This document shows positions 17,900 to 26,896 of a stretch of DNA of 64,000 nucleotides, piece after piece. The notes under the pieces were generated by a model. It was not told where the DNA came from, did not search any database, and saw only the letters and a program-made list of their open reading frames with translations. The stretch is from Mucilaginibacter gracilis (GTDB lineage Bacteria > Bacteroidota > Bacteroidia > Sphingobacteriales > Sphingobacteriaceae), in assembly GCF_003633615.1 (NCBI RefSeq), contig NZ_RBKU01000001.1, forward strand, positions 3,100,001 through 3,164,000. Reading direction: 5' to 3'. Positions within the stretch are counted from its first letter, which is position 1, and every line of letters begins with the position of its first letter. A program made the translations under genes and the position numbers.

Positions 17900-18658
17900 A
17901 TGTCTAAAATTGCTTTAATTACAGGTGCAACTTCCGGGATTGGCGAAGCCTGCGCCCATACCTTTGCCCGCGAGGGATATAACCTGATACTAACAGGCCG
18001 CCGCCAAAACAGGCTTGACGAGCTTGCTAAAACACTAAACGAGCTTTATAATATTGGCATAGCCACCTGCGCGTTTGATGTGCAAGACAAAGAAGCTGTA
18101 ACTGCCAACCTTGAAAACCTACCCGCGGGATGGAGAAAAGTTGATGTGCTTGTTAACAACGCAGGTTTAAGCCAGGGGTTGGAACCCATACAAAACGGCC
18201 TGATAAGCGATTGGGAAACTATGATAGATACCAATGTTAAAGGCTTTTTATATGTTACCAAAATAGTATCAAACTGGATGATAGCCAATGGTAGCGGCCA
18301 TATTATTAACCTGGGCTCAATTGCCGGGAAAGAAATTTACGCCAACGGCAATGTTTATTGCGCCACCAAGGCAGCGGTTGATTTTTTAAATAAAGGTATG
18401 CGGATAGATTTGCTCCCATACGGGATAAAGGTTACCGCCATACACCCGGGTGCTGTTGAAACCGAGTTTTCGGAAGTGCGTTTTCACGGAGATAAAGAAA
18501 GGGCAAAAAAAGTTTACGATGGTTTAACCCCATTAGTAGCCGCAGATGTTGCCGAAACTATATGGTTTGCCGCATCGCGCCCGGCACACGTAAACATTAA
18601 CGAAATTATAATGGTACCAACGGCCCAGGCCAACGCTACCACGTTTTTTAGGAAATAA
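17900..18658 (+). CDS. SDR family NADP-dependent oxidoreductase
   Basis: A 252-residue classical short-chain dehydrogenase. Cofactor motif TGATSGIG at residues 8-15, with LTGRRQNRL suggesting NADP preference (Arg pair after strand 2). NNAG is at 86-89, and the catalytic residues are S140, Y153 and K157 (YCATK). C-terminal HPGAVETEFSEVRFHGD and RPAHVNINEIIMVPTAQA match the YdfG/3-hydroxy-acid dehydrogenase subgroup. The natural substrate is not defined. A near-consensus -7 element (TAACTTCG) lies about 20 bases before the ATG. Confidence 0.92.
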   Translation: MSKIALITGATSGIGEACAHTFAREGYNLILTGRRQNRLDELAKTLNELYNIGIATCAFDVQDKEAVTANLENLPAGWRKVDVLVNNAGLSQGLEPIQNGLISDWETMIDTNVKGFLYVTKIVSNWMIANGSGHIINLGSIAGKEIYANGNVYCATKAAVDFLNKGMRIDLLPYGIKVTAIHPGAVETEFSEVRFHGDKERAKKVYDGLTPLVAADVAETIWFAASRPAHVNINEIIMVPTAQANATTFFRK

Positions 18659-18663
18659 TTTAT

Positions 18664-18940
18664 TAGATGTGCAGATTTGTAAATGTGCAAGTGTGCAAAT
18701 ATGTAAATGTGCAAATGATTTTTAAATGTATTATTACAACACATTCAATCCTTCAATAAATTAATGTGTAAATGTGCAAATATGTAAATGTGCAAATGAT
18801 TTTTAAATTTATTATTACAACACATTCAGTCCTTCAATGAATTAATGTGTAAATGTGCAGGTGTGCAAAATGTGCAAATGATTTTTAAATGTATTATTAC
18901 AACACATTCAGTCCTTCAATCACTCAGTCATTCAATCATT
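18664..18940. repeat. Three-copy tandem repeat, about 81-82 bases per unit, with nested GTGCAAAT words
   Basis: This 287-base gap holds no gene. The anchor GCAAATGATTTTTAAAT recurs at 18711, 18792 and 18874 (spacings 81 and 82), each followed by TATTATTACAACACATTCA, then GTCCTTCAAT. Inside each unit the short words AATGTGCAAATATGT and GTGCAAAT repeat several times. The left edge shares ATTAGATGTGCAGAT with the array behind infC. It starts within about five bases of the SDR stop and ends before the YqeY gene. Confidence 0.85.
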
Positions 18941-18945
18941 AAACA

Positions 18946-19395
18946 ATGAGCTTAATAGAAACAATCGATCAGGATATTAAAAAGGCCATGCTGGCTAAAC
19001 AAGCCGAAGCTTTGCGTGCTTTAAGGGCAATTAAGGCAGCCTTATTGGTTGCCCGTACCGAAAAAGGGGCAAGCGATGTAATAAGCGAAGAAGGCGAAAT
19101 AAAGGTTTTGCAAAAACTGGCAAAGCAACGTAAAGAATCGGTAGATATTTACCAAACTCAAAACCGCAACGATTTGTACCAGATAGAAATGGAAGAGTTA
19201 CAGGTGATAGAAACTTACCTGCCAAAGCAATTAAGTGCCGAAGAGATACAAGCAACCATTAAACAACTGATTGCAAATTTGGGTGTAACATCGGTAAAAG
19301 AAATGGGTAAAGTTATAGGCGCCGCCAATAAAGAACTTGCCGGCAAAGCCGACGGAAAAACAATATCCGAAGTGGTAAAGCAATTATTAAGTTAA
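18946..19395 (+). CDS. GatB/YqeY domain-containing protein
   Basis: A 149-residue all-helical protein of the YqeY family: MSLIETIDQDIKKAMLAK, then LRAIKAALLVARTEKGA, VLQKLAKQRKESVDIY, EMEELQVIETYLPKQLS and a C-terminal GKVIGAANKELAGKADGKTI. The fold is that of the tRNA-binding tail of the GatB amidotransferase subunit. Function as a free-standing protein is uncertain, probably tRNA- or aminoacylation-related. It is a single gene preceded by the tandem repeat. Confidence 0.93.
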   Translation: MSLIETIDQDIKKAMLAKQAEALRALRAIKAALLVARTEKGASDVISEEGEIKVLQKLAKQRKESVDIYQTQNRNDLYQIEMEELQVIETYLPKQLSAEEIQATIKQLIANLGVTSVKEMGKVIGAANKELAGKADGKTISEVVKQLLS

Positions 19396-19516
19396 ATTAT
19401 TGCTTAAATTGTTGTAACTCCATTTCAATAAACTATTTTTATGGCGGATAATTATTTTTTATAGTACCTGTGTAAAGCATTAAAATCTACATACAAAAAA
19501 AAGACTTATAGAATAT

Positions 19517-20275
19517 ATGGATTTCGTGCTTAAGGAAGAAGACGGTTTTAGTTACATTGAAAAAGGCGAAGGTGATGTTTTGCTATTGCTGCATGGCCTA
19601 ATGGGCGCGTTAAGTAATTGGGAGCAGGTTATTGAGGAGTACAGCAAAAAGTACAAGGTTATCATCCCCATGTTGCCAATTTACGATTTACCCTTGCTTA
19701 CTACAGGTGTTAAAACCTTATCTAAGTATGTACACCGTTTTGTTAAGTTTAAAGATCTCAATAATTTTGTATTAATAGGTAACTCGCTTGGTGGGCATGT
19801 AGCTTTAATATATTCCCTTTCGCATCCGGAGTATGTGCGTGCTTTGGTACTAACGGGTAGCTCGGGCTTGTACGAAAACGCTTTTGGCGGTTCTTTTCCG
19901 CGCCGCGAAAGCTATGATTTTGTTAAGGAAAAGGTTGAATACACTTTCTACGATCCTCAAACTGCTACCAAAGAACTCGTTGACGAAGTTTTTGGTATGG
20001 TTAATGATAGGCATAAGGTTATCCGTATACTGGCTATGGCAAAATCGGCCATCAGGCATAATATGGCTAAAGATGTACATAAGATAACTATCCCCGTAGC
20101 GTTAATATGGGGAAGGAACGATAAAATTACACCGCCCGACGTAGCCGAAGAGTTTAACAAACTGATACCAAACTCGGAGTTGCATTGGATTGATAAATGT
20201 GGCCATGCACCTATGATGGAACGCCCCGAAGAATTTAACAGCTTACTGAAAGGTTTTCTGGAAAAACTTAAATAA
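19517..20275 (+). CDS. Alpha/beta hydrolase
   Basis: A 252-residue alpha/beta hydrolase without signal peptide. The oxyanion region is LLLHGLMG (residues 23-30), the nucleophile elbow GNSLGGH places Ser at 90, the acid is D202 in GRNDKITPP and the base is H230 in CGHAPMMERP. It has a short helical cap around residues 115-175. The substrate is unknown. It leads a run of closely spaced genes (CBS protein 4 bases downstream, then nadK, porG) that is conserved in Bacteroidota. Confidence 0.92.
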   Translation: MDFVLKEEDGFSYIEKGEGDVLLLLHGLMGALSNWEQVIEEYSKKYKVIIPMLPIYDLPLLTTGVKTLSKYVHRFVKFKDLNNFVLIGNSLGGHVALIYSLSHPEYVRALVLTGSSGLYENAFGGSFPRRESYDFVKEKVEYTFYDPQTATKELVDEVFGMVNDRHKVIRILAMAKSAIRHNMAKDVHKITIPVALIWGRNDKITPPDVAEEFNKLIPNSELHWIDKCGHAPMMERPEEFNSLLKGFLEKLK

Positions 20276-20279
20276 CAAT

Positions 20280-20942
20280 ATGTTAGCATCCGAACTCTTG
20301 TCAAACGCAATGCCCCCTGTTCGTTCTTCCGATACGATACAGAAGGTTATTGACCGTATGACGGAGTTTAAGGTAAGCCATTTACCCATTGTTAACGACG
20401 ATGTGTTTTTAGGCCTGGTTGCCGAAGACGACCTGATAGAGCAAACCGATTACAGCACACCCGTAGGCGATTTGTTTTTGCCCCTGGTTAACCCTTATGT
20501 GGTAGAAAACCAGCATATTTACGATGTGATACGCTTGTTTAACGAGCAGCAATTAAGTGTTGTGCCTGTGTTAGACATCCGTAAAAACTACCTCGGCCTT
20601 ATCTCTATCAATACCATGAACGAGTATTTTGCCAGGCTAACTTCAGTATCCGAGCCGGGCGGCATTATTGTACTCGAAATAACAAACCGTAACAATTCGT
20701 TGGCCCACATGGCGCAAATAGTTGAGTCGGACAATGCGCAGGTGCTCAGTTCATACATCCGCTCCTTTCCCGATTCAACCCGGCTGGAAGTTACCTTAAA
20801 GGTAAACAAGCAAGATATATCGGGCATTGTAGCTTCTTTTTTGCGTTACAACTATACCGTACAAGCCACTTTCAATTTTACCCCGGTTGATGATAATTCA
20901 ATGAACCGCTACGACTCATTGATGAACTACCTTAATTTATAA
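20280..20942 (+). CDS. CBS domain pair protein with C-terminal ACT-like domain
   Basis: A 220-residue cytoplasmic protein. Two CBS motifs: MPPVRSSDTIQKVIDRMTEF to VAEDDLIEQ (about residues 11-60), and PLVNPYVVENQHIYDVIRLF to LGLISINTMNEYF (about 68-120). The C-terminal part (GGIIVLEITNRNNSLAHMAQ to VQATFNF, about 128-205) has the length and pattern of an ACT domain. CBS pairs bind adenine nucleotides, so a regulatory sensor is likely. Its partner is unknown; the neighbouring NAD kinase, 9 bases downstream, is an obvious candidate. Confidence 0.88.
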   Translation: MLASELLSNAMPPVRSSDTIQKVIDRMTEFKVSHLPIVNDDVFLGLVAEDDLIEQTDYSTPVGDLFLPLVNPYVVENQHIYDVIRLFNEQQLSVVPVLDIRKNYLGLISINTMNEYFARLTSVSEPGGIIVLEITNRNNSLAHMAQIVESDNAQVLSSYIRSFPDSTRLEVTLKVNKQDISGIVASFLRYNYTVQATFNFTPVDDNSMNRYDSLMNYLNL

Positions 20943-20951
20943 GGCCACTGC

Positions 20952-21833
20952 ATGAAGATAGGTATTTACAGCAGGCAATTTAACGACACGGTATTACCCT
21001 ATGTACAACAGGTTTTTAATGTACTGGTACAGCACGAGGTCGAAATTTACGTTTTTCAGGATCTGGATCAATTTCTTTCAGGAAAAATAAATATATCCGG
21101 CGCTTATAAAACCTTTAATAAACAGCAGCCCTTAAACGGTGTTATTGATGTTTTGCTAACCCTTGGCGGCGATGGTACCTTGCTGGATACGGTATCTTTC
21201 ATCCGCGACTCGGGCATTCCTGTTATCGGTATCAACTTTGGCAGGCTTGGTTTTTTGGCCAGCATTAATAAGGATGATATTACAGCCGCCATACACGCTG
21301 TTGTAAATAACGAATTTACGCTGGATAGCCGCGTATTGCTCACCATCGAATCGGAAAACCAGGTGTTTGATGGCGATAACTTTGCGCTTAACGATATTAC
21401 GTTTCATAAGCGCGATGATTCGGCCATGATAACCATACACGCTTACCTTGATGGCGAATTACTTAACTCGTACTGGGCCGATGGCATCATTATATCAACA
21501 CCCACAGGTTCAACAGCATATGCATTAAGTTGTGGCGGGCCAATCGTATTACCACAATCGGGCAATATCGTAATTACGCCTGTTGCGCCGCATAACCTTA
21601 ACGTGCGCCCCATTGTACTTGGCGATGATAGCGTGCTTACTTTTGAGGTAGAATGCCGCAGTGCCAATTACCTGGTATCGTGCGATTCGCGAACCGTTGT
21701 TATAGATAATTCTATTAAATTCAGCATTCGTAAGGCTGCATTCCAACTTAATTTGGTGCGCCTTAATAATGAAACCTACTTAACTACGTTACGTAACAAA
21801 CTATTGTGGGGTATTGATGCCCGTAACTATTAA
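20952..21833 (+). CDS. nadK: NAD kinase
   Basis: A 293-residue kinase that makes NADP from NAD. The GGDG motif is at residues 72-75 (catalytic Asp 74) in LTLGGDGTLLDTV; NFGRLGFLA follows, then NDITFHKRDD and the TPTGSTAYALSCGGPIV loop near residue 184, and VLGDDSVLTFEV towards the end. Length is normal. The porG-like gene starts directly after its stop codon, indicating one transcript. Confidence 0.96.
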   Translation: MKIGIYSRQFNDTVLPYVQQVFNVLVQHEVEIYVFQDLDQFLSGKINISGAYKTFNKQQPLNGVIDVLLTLGGDGTLLDTVSFIRDSGIPVIGINFGRLGFLASINKDDITAAIHAVVNNEFTLDSRVLLTIESENQVFDGDNFALNDITFHKRDDSAMITIHAYLDGELLNSYWADGIIISTPTGSTAYALSCGGPIVLPQSGNIVITPVAPHNLNVRPIVLGDDSVLTFEVECRSANYLVSCDSRTVVIDNSIKFSIRKAAFQLNLVRLNNETYLTTLRNKLLWGIDARNY

Positions 21834-22646
21834 ATGCACTTACGTTTGGCTATGTCTAAAATTTTATTGTTGCTATTTGCAGGCTTGTTTGTGCTTACTT
21901 ACACGGTAAACGCTCAAAGCTGGGAAGTAGGTGCAACCGTAGGTGCATCGGGCTACATAGGCGATTTTAACCCCAATAACCCGCTTAAATTTACCGACCC
22001 CGTTTACGGCCTATTTTTGAAACGCAATTTTGATCCCTATTTCTCCTTAAAACTTGGTGTATCTCATGGTACCATAAGCGGGTACGATAGCCAGTCGTCA
22101 AATCAGCAAATGCAAAACCGCAACCTTAGTTTTTTTACTAATCTGGACGAAACAAGCCTCATCGGCGAATTAAATTTCTTTTCATACATACCTTTGGTTG
22201 GCAAAAATATATTTACACCTTACATTTTTGCCGGCATAGGCACCGTATCATACACCCCCCAAACAACCTACAATGGTGAGGATTATGATTTGCGCGCCTT
22301 AATGACCGAGGGCCAGCAAAAGCCCTATAAAGAGTCGGCTATTGCTGTTCCGTTTGGTGTAGGGGTTAAGTACAACATTACCGGGCAGTGGAACATTATT
22401 TTGGATCTGGGTTATCGGTATACCAATACGGGCTATCTTGATGATGTTTATGGCGCATATCCAAACAAAACCGTTCTCACAACAGATATCGCACGTATAT
22501 TGTCTGATCGTTCTGGCGAAATAAATGGTAATTACATCGGTTCGGCGGGCTCACAACGTGGTAATTACCGTAACGATACTTACATGTTTTTAGGCTTTAC
22601 CGTATCCTACACTTTTTTAAGTTCAAAGTGTTATAGCTTTAGGTAA
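21834..22646 (+). CDS. porG: PorG-like outer-membrane protein (DUF6089 family; type IX secretion)
   Basis: A 270-residue protein with signal peptide ending in VNAQS and an outer-membrane barrel pattern (WEVGATVGASGYIGDFNP, GLFLKRNFDPYFSLKLGVSHG, IGELNFFSYIPL, YIFAGIGTVSYTP, FGVGVKYNITGQWNIILDLGYRYT, FLGFTVSYTFL). Position directly before uppS-bamA-ompH is the same as that of PorG (PG0189) in Porphyromonas gingivalis, a type IX secretion component. An internal ATG at 21852 (MSKILLLLFAG) could be the true start. Assignment is by synteny and barrel shape. Confidence 0.75.
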   Translation: MHLRLAMSKILLLLFAGLFVLTYTVNAQSWEVGATVGASGYIGDFNPNNPLKFTDPVYGLFLKRNFDPYFSLKLGVSHGTISGYDSQSSNQQMQNRNLSFFTNLDETSLIGELNFFSYIPLVGKNIFTPYIFAGIGTVSYTPQTTYNGEDYDLRALMTEGQQKPYKESAIAVPFGVGVKYNITGQWNIILDLGYRYTNTGYLDDVYGAYPNKTVLTTDIARILSDRSGEINGNYIGSAGSQRGNYRNDTYMFLGFTVSYTFLSSKCYSFR

Positions 22647-22677
22647 GGTATCTTTTGCTGATATGCCAACAAGCGGT

Positions 22678-23076
22678 TTAAATTATTTCATCTTTTTCAG
22701 GTATATCAATCCCGGGCTCATTAATATCTTGTGGCTTAACAGGCGGCTTTTTTACGCTTAGTTTTTTGTCCAGTTCGCGTTTATCCATAAAAAATATAAC
22801 TGTGCAAAGTATTATGGCTGCGATATCAACCACCCGTCTTGACGATTTTACGTTATCAACATCCGGATATAAGTTCATCAGTGTAAACGAAAATAAATAG
22901 AGCAAAGCAATGGCAATAATACCCGCCGGGAATATCATCAGTTTTCTTTCCAGCAACACGGTTAAAGCCGGGCCATCGTTGGTGCCTGCAGTTTTAGCAG
23001 CAATAAGTTTTCTATAATATTGTTTAAAATAAAAATAGAATGCGGCAAGGAAAAATATACTGAAAGACGATACCAT
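22678..23076 (-). CDS. Hypothetical membrane protein with charged tail
   Basis: A 132-residue protein with an N-terminal hydrophobic helix (about residues 3-18), a second (about 47-70) and a third (about 84-97), then a hydrophilic tail of about 35 residues rich in Lys, Pro, Glu and Asp. No family is recognised. It interrupts the otherwise co-directional porG-uppS block on the opposite strand and has no partner nearby. Confidence 0.6.
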   Translation of the reverse strand: MVSSFSIFFLAAFYFYFKQYYRKLIAAKTAGTNDGPALTVLLERKLMIFPAGIIAIALLYLFSFTLMNLYPDVDNVKSSRRVVDIAAIILCTVIFFMDKRELDKKLSVKKPPVKPQDINEPGIDIPEKDEII

Positions 23077-23415
23077 TGTTACTGGTTGTTATGTACACAA
23101 AATAGTAACAATTATACAAAACCGTGCTATAACAGGCAATAATTTATTGCGTTTTGCGGGCATAACTGTTAAAAACTGTTAAGTGGGTTTTTCTTTTCGG
23201 TCATATAATAAAAATATACAAACTAAGTTTTACCTTTGTCCCCTGAAATTTTTTAATATATTCAATTTAAACAGCGTGTTAGCTACGTAATTGAATAAGC
23301 AAAAAATGCAATTGATTAAGAAAAAACAATCGTTAAAACGAATTATAAAACAATAATATAACATACCAATGCGTTACCCGCTTTTTAGTTTTTATAATTC
23401 AGTATTTGCGGCCTA
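23077..23415 (+). promoter_or_regulatory. uppS upstream region with -7 element and long leader
   Basis: This 339-base gap holds no convincing gene. TACCTTTG at 23231-23238 matches the -7 consensus and would give a leader of about 170 bases. The leader contains a 16-codon ATG frame (about 23306-23356, MQLIKKKQSLKRIIKQ), very basic and without known relatives; it may be noise or a leader peptide. The left part is AT-rich and would hold the minus-strand promoter of the hypothetical membrane protein; no clear element is seen there. Confidence 0.4.
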
Positions 23416-24174
23416 ATGGCAAGTAACTTAACAATGGGATTCCTAGAGCAGATAGACAGAACCAGGTTGCCGCAGCACATAGCCGTGATTATGGATGGAA
23501 ACGGGCGTTGGGCTAAAGAGAAGGGCAAACTGCGTGTATTTGGCCATCACAATGGCGTGCTATCCGTGCGCGATGTTGTAGAAGGAGCAGGCGAGTTGGG
23601 GGTAAAGTATTTAACGCTTTACACATTCTCGTCAGAAAACTGGAATCGCCCAAAATACGAGGTTACCGCCATTATGGAGTTATTGATATCAACCATCAAT
23701 AAAGAAATAAAAAAATTAATGCAGAACAACGTTCGCCTCAACACCATAGGCGATATTGATATGCTACCAAAAAAATGTAGCGACGAATTAGAAAACGCAA
23801 TTAAAAAAACTGCCGGTAATACAGGCCTTGTGCTTACGCTGGCATTAAGTTACAGTTCGCGCCGCGAAATTATACACGCAACCCGGGCCATTGCTGCCAA
23901 GGTTGAAAGCGGGGAGCTTAAAGCGGCAGATATTACAGAAGAGTTATTTTCGCAGCACCTGCACACTTCTGATTTGCCCGACCCGGAATTATTGATCAGA
24001 ACAAGCGGCGAGTACCGGATAAGTAATTATTTGCTTTGGCAAATAGCCTACGCCGAGCTTTATTTTACCGATAAGCTATGGCCCGATTTTAGGCGTGAGG
24101 ATTTGTTTGAGGCCATACTTGATTATCAGAAACGCGAAAGGCGTTTTGGCCTCATAAGCGAGCAGATTAACTAA
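23416..24174 (+). CDS. uppS: Isoprenyl transferase (undecaprenyl diphosphate synthase)
   Basis: A 252-residue cis-prenyltransferase that makes the lipid carrier for peptidoglycan and O-antigen. The signature HIAVIMDGNGRWA is at residues 21-33 with catalytic Asp 27; FGHHNG, TLYTFSSENWNRP, ALSYSSRREI and the C-terminal DPELLIRTSGEYRISNYLLWQ follow. Length is normal. It sits between the porG-like gene and bamA, as in other Bacteroidota. Confidence 0.96.
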   Translation: MASNLTMGFLEQIDRTRLPQHIAVIMDGNGRWAKEKGKLRVFGHHNGVLSVRDVVEGAGELGVKYLTLYTFSSENWNRPKYEVTAIMELLISTINKEIKKLMQNNVRLNTIGDIDMLPKKCSDELENAIKKTAGNTGLVLTLALSYSSRREIIHATRAIAAKVESGELKAADITEELFSQHLHTSDLPDPELLIRTSGEYRISNYLLWQIAYAELYFTDKLWPDFRREDLFEAILDYQKRERRFGLISEQIN

Positions 24175-24236
24175 TATTTTTTCTTTTAACACTTTTTAAC
24201 AACTGTATAAATTATTTTAGCCACCAAAATATTCGA

Positions 24237-26789
24237 ATGAATAAATTCCTTTTTGCAATTCTTTTTTCTATGATCTGTTCAGGCGTGTGGGCTCAGGTAT
24301 CAAACCAGCCGCGGGCTGCGTTGAGCAAACAAATCCCTCCAGACAGTTTAAGCTATTTAAATCCACGAGAGTATATTATTGGTGGCATAACAGTTAGTGG
24401 CACCAAGTTTCTGGATAAGGATGTATTGATACAAATATCTAAACTTAACAAAGGCGATAAAATAACCATTCCTGGTGAAGCTTCATCAAATGTGATTAAA
24501 GCCCTTTGGGACCAGGGATTGTTTGACGATGTACAGTTAAACATCACCCGCTTAACGCTCGATTCGGTTTACTTTGATATCCAGATCACCGAGCGTCCTC
24601 GTTTATCAAGGATACACCTAACCGGTATCCGCAAAGGAGAGATAGAAGATATCCAGAAAATGCTGAACGATAAGGGTGGTAAAATTGTAAACGAAAACTT
24701 ACTTAATACCACAACCAACATCATTAAAAAGCATTTTAACGAAAAAGGTTTTTTAAACACAACCGTTATTATTAAACAACGTAAAGACCCTGCCGACGCA
24801 AACAGCGTTATTTTAGATGTTGCAATTGATAAAAAGCAGAAAGTTAAAATCAATAAAATAACCTTTGAAGGCAATGTAGCTTTTACACCTAAAAAGTTAA
24901 AAGGTTACTTAGGTAAAACACGCGAACGGAAATGGTACCATTTATTTGGTTCTAAAAAGTTTATGCGCGATAAGTACGATGAGGATAAGCAAGACTTTAC
25001 CGATAAACTGCAAGCAAAAGGTTACCGCGATGCAGAAATTGTAAGTGATTCTGTTTACCGCCACGATGATAAAACGGTTGACATTAAAATTAAAATATAC
25101 GAAGGTCCTAAATATTACTTTGGTAAGGTTACCTTTTCGGGCAACGCAAAATATCCAACTGCATTTTTAAATACATTGTTACGTATAAAAAAAGGCGATA
25201 TATTTAGCGAAGAAAACCTTAACAAACGTTTAAGCGGCCCAACCGCAAATAGTGACGATATTTCATCGTTATACCTTAACGATGGTTATTTAACTTACCA
25301 GGCAGATCCGGTTCAAACCCGCATATACAATGATACCATCGACGTAGACGTTCGGATGTACGAAGGCCCTCAATACACCATTAACCGCGTATTGATAAAA
25401 GGTAACGACGTAACTAACGATAAGGTTATTTTGCGTGGGCTGCACACTAAACCAGGTCAGCGTTTCTCAAAAGAAGCTATTGTGCGCAGTACACGGGATA
25501 TTACACAACTGGGTAACTTTGATGAGCAAAAAACAGATCCAAAGCCAACCAATATTAACCCTCAGGATGGTACTGTTGATATTGTTTACAACGTAGTTGA
25601 AAAACCTTCAGATCAGATCGAACTATCTGGTGGTTTTGGTGGTGGCCAATTGGTAGGTACATTAGGCTTAACCTTTAACAACTTCTCGTTACGTAACTTA
25701 TTTAATGGTAAGGCTTATCGCCCGTTACCAAAAGGTGATGGTCAAAAATTAAGTTTAAGGGGCCAGTCTAACGGTCAGGATTATCAAAATTATTCGTTTA
25801 CCTTCTCCGAGCCATGGCTGGGTGGTAAAAAACCAATTTATTTTGCATTAACAGCTTATACACAGTTAAGTTCAAATGTTTCTTCTTACGCCTCAACAGA
25901 TCCTAACTATTATCACCTTAAAATAAACGGAGCCGGTGTTACACTGGGTAGGCAATTAAAATGGCCTGATGATGCTTTTCAGTTAAACTATTCGTTTAAC
26001 GTAGATCATTACTCGCTGCAAAATTACCCTGGTTATTTGTTTAAGAACGGTACTTCATGGAACATCAAGTTAACGCAAGAATTTAGCCGTAACTCGCTGG
26101 ATGCGCCTATCTATCCAACATCGGGTTCAAACTTAAAATTCACGGTACAAGTTACACCGCCGTACTCGTTGTTTAACAACACTAACTATAAAATTGCAAC
26201 CGCACAAGAGCGTTACCAGTTTGTTGAATACCACAAATGGAAATTCGAATCGCAGTGGTTCCAAAAAATATATGGTAAACTGGTATTAAAAAGTCAGGCG
26301 CAGTTTGGCTTTATGGGCTACTACAATAAGGATGTGGGCCAGGCACCGTTTGAGCGCTTTAAGTTAGGTGGCGACGGTATGCAGAGCTATCAGTATTTAC
26401 AGGGTAGCGAAATTATAGGCTTAAGAGGTTACAAAAACTTCTCTATAGTGCCGGTTGGCTCAACCTATACCGATCAAAATAATCCTGGTAGCCCTATATT
26501 TAACAAGTATATGCTTGAGCTACGTCACCCGGTTATTGCCAGCCAAAGTGCCACAATATTTGTGTTGGCATTTGCCGAAGGCGGTAACGTATGGAACTCG
26601 TTCAGCGATTTTGCACCGTTTAACGTAAGGCGTTCGGCGGGTGTAGGTGCGCGTATATTTTTGCCTATATTTGGTTTGCTTGGTTTGGATTATGGTTATG
26701 GTTTTGATACTATCCCGGGTCAGCCCGATGCTAATAAAGGCCAGTTCCACTTCTCAATATCGCAAAGTTTAACCGGCGGGTTTAATTAA
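24237..26789 (+). CDS. bamA: Outer membrane protein assembly factor BamA
   Basis: An 850-residue Omp85 protein with signal peptide ending in GVWAQ. Five POTRA domains cover about residues 45-430 (recognisable turns include YIIGGITVSGTKFLDKDVL, INKITFEGNVAFTPKKLKGYLG, YYFGKVTFSGNAKYPTAFL and YTINRVLIKGNDVTNDKVI). The barrel follows, with GFGGGQLVGTLGLTFNNFSLRNLF and the lid-lock-type motif at IIGLRGYKNFS. The C-terminus ends in HFSISQSLTGGFN. It inserts outer-membrane barrels and is encoded just before its periplasmic chaperones. Confidence 0.96.
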   Translation: MNKFLFAILFSMICSGVWAQVSNQPRAALSKQIPPDSLSYLNPREYIIGGITVSGTKFLDKDVLIQISKLNKGDKITIPGEASSNVIKALWDQGLFDDVQLNITRLTLDSVYFDIQITERPRLSRIHLTGIRKGEIEDIQKMLNDKGGKIVNENLLNTTTNIIKKHFNEKGFLNTTVIIKQRKDPADANSVILDVAIDKKQKVKINKITFEGNVAFTPKKLKGYLGKTRERKWYHLFGSKKFMRDKYDEDKQDFTDKLQAKGYRDAEIVSDSVYRHDDKTVDIKIKIYEGPKYYFGKVTFSGNAKYPTAFLNTLLRIKKGDIFSEENLNKRLSGPTANSDDISSLYLNDGYLTYQADPVQTRIYNDTIDVDVRMYEGPQYTINRVLIKGNDVTNDKVILRGLHTKPGQRFSKEAIVRSTRDITQLGNFDEQKTDPKPTNINPQDGTVDIVYNVVEKPSDQIELSGGFGGGQLVGTLGLTFNNFSLRNLFNGKAYRPLPKGDGQKLSLRGQSNGQDYQNYSFTFSEPWLGGKKPIYFALTAYTQLSSNVSSYASTDPNYYHLKINGAGVTLGRQLKWPDDAFQLNYSFNVDHYSLQNYPGYLFKNGTSWNIKLTQEFSRNSLDAPIYPTSGSNLKFTVQVTPPYSLFNNTNYKIATAQERYQFVEYHKWKFESQWFQKIYGKLVLKSQAQFGFMGYYNKDVGQAPFERFKLGGDGMQSYQYLQGSEIIGLRGYKNFSIVPVGSTYTDQNNPGSPIFNKYMLELRHPVIASQSATIFVLAFAEGGNVWNSFSDFAPFNVRRSAGVGARIFLPIFGLLGLDYGYGFDTIPGQPDANKGQFHFSISQSLTGGFN

Positions 26790-26896
26790 TACGCTTAGTG
26801 GTGCTTTTACTAATGTTTAATTTGCTTGGTAAATAAGTAATAAAAGCAATATATTGCGTTTGTTAACGGCACAGCACACTAATAGATAATAGAGCA

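Noticed and set aside
18664-18940. CRISPR-like array
   Set aside because: Units are 81-82 bases and alike throughout, without unique spacers, and there are no cas genes.
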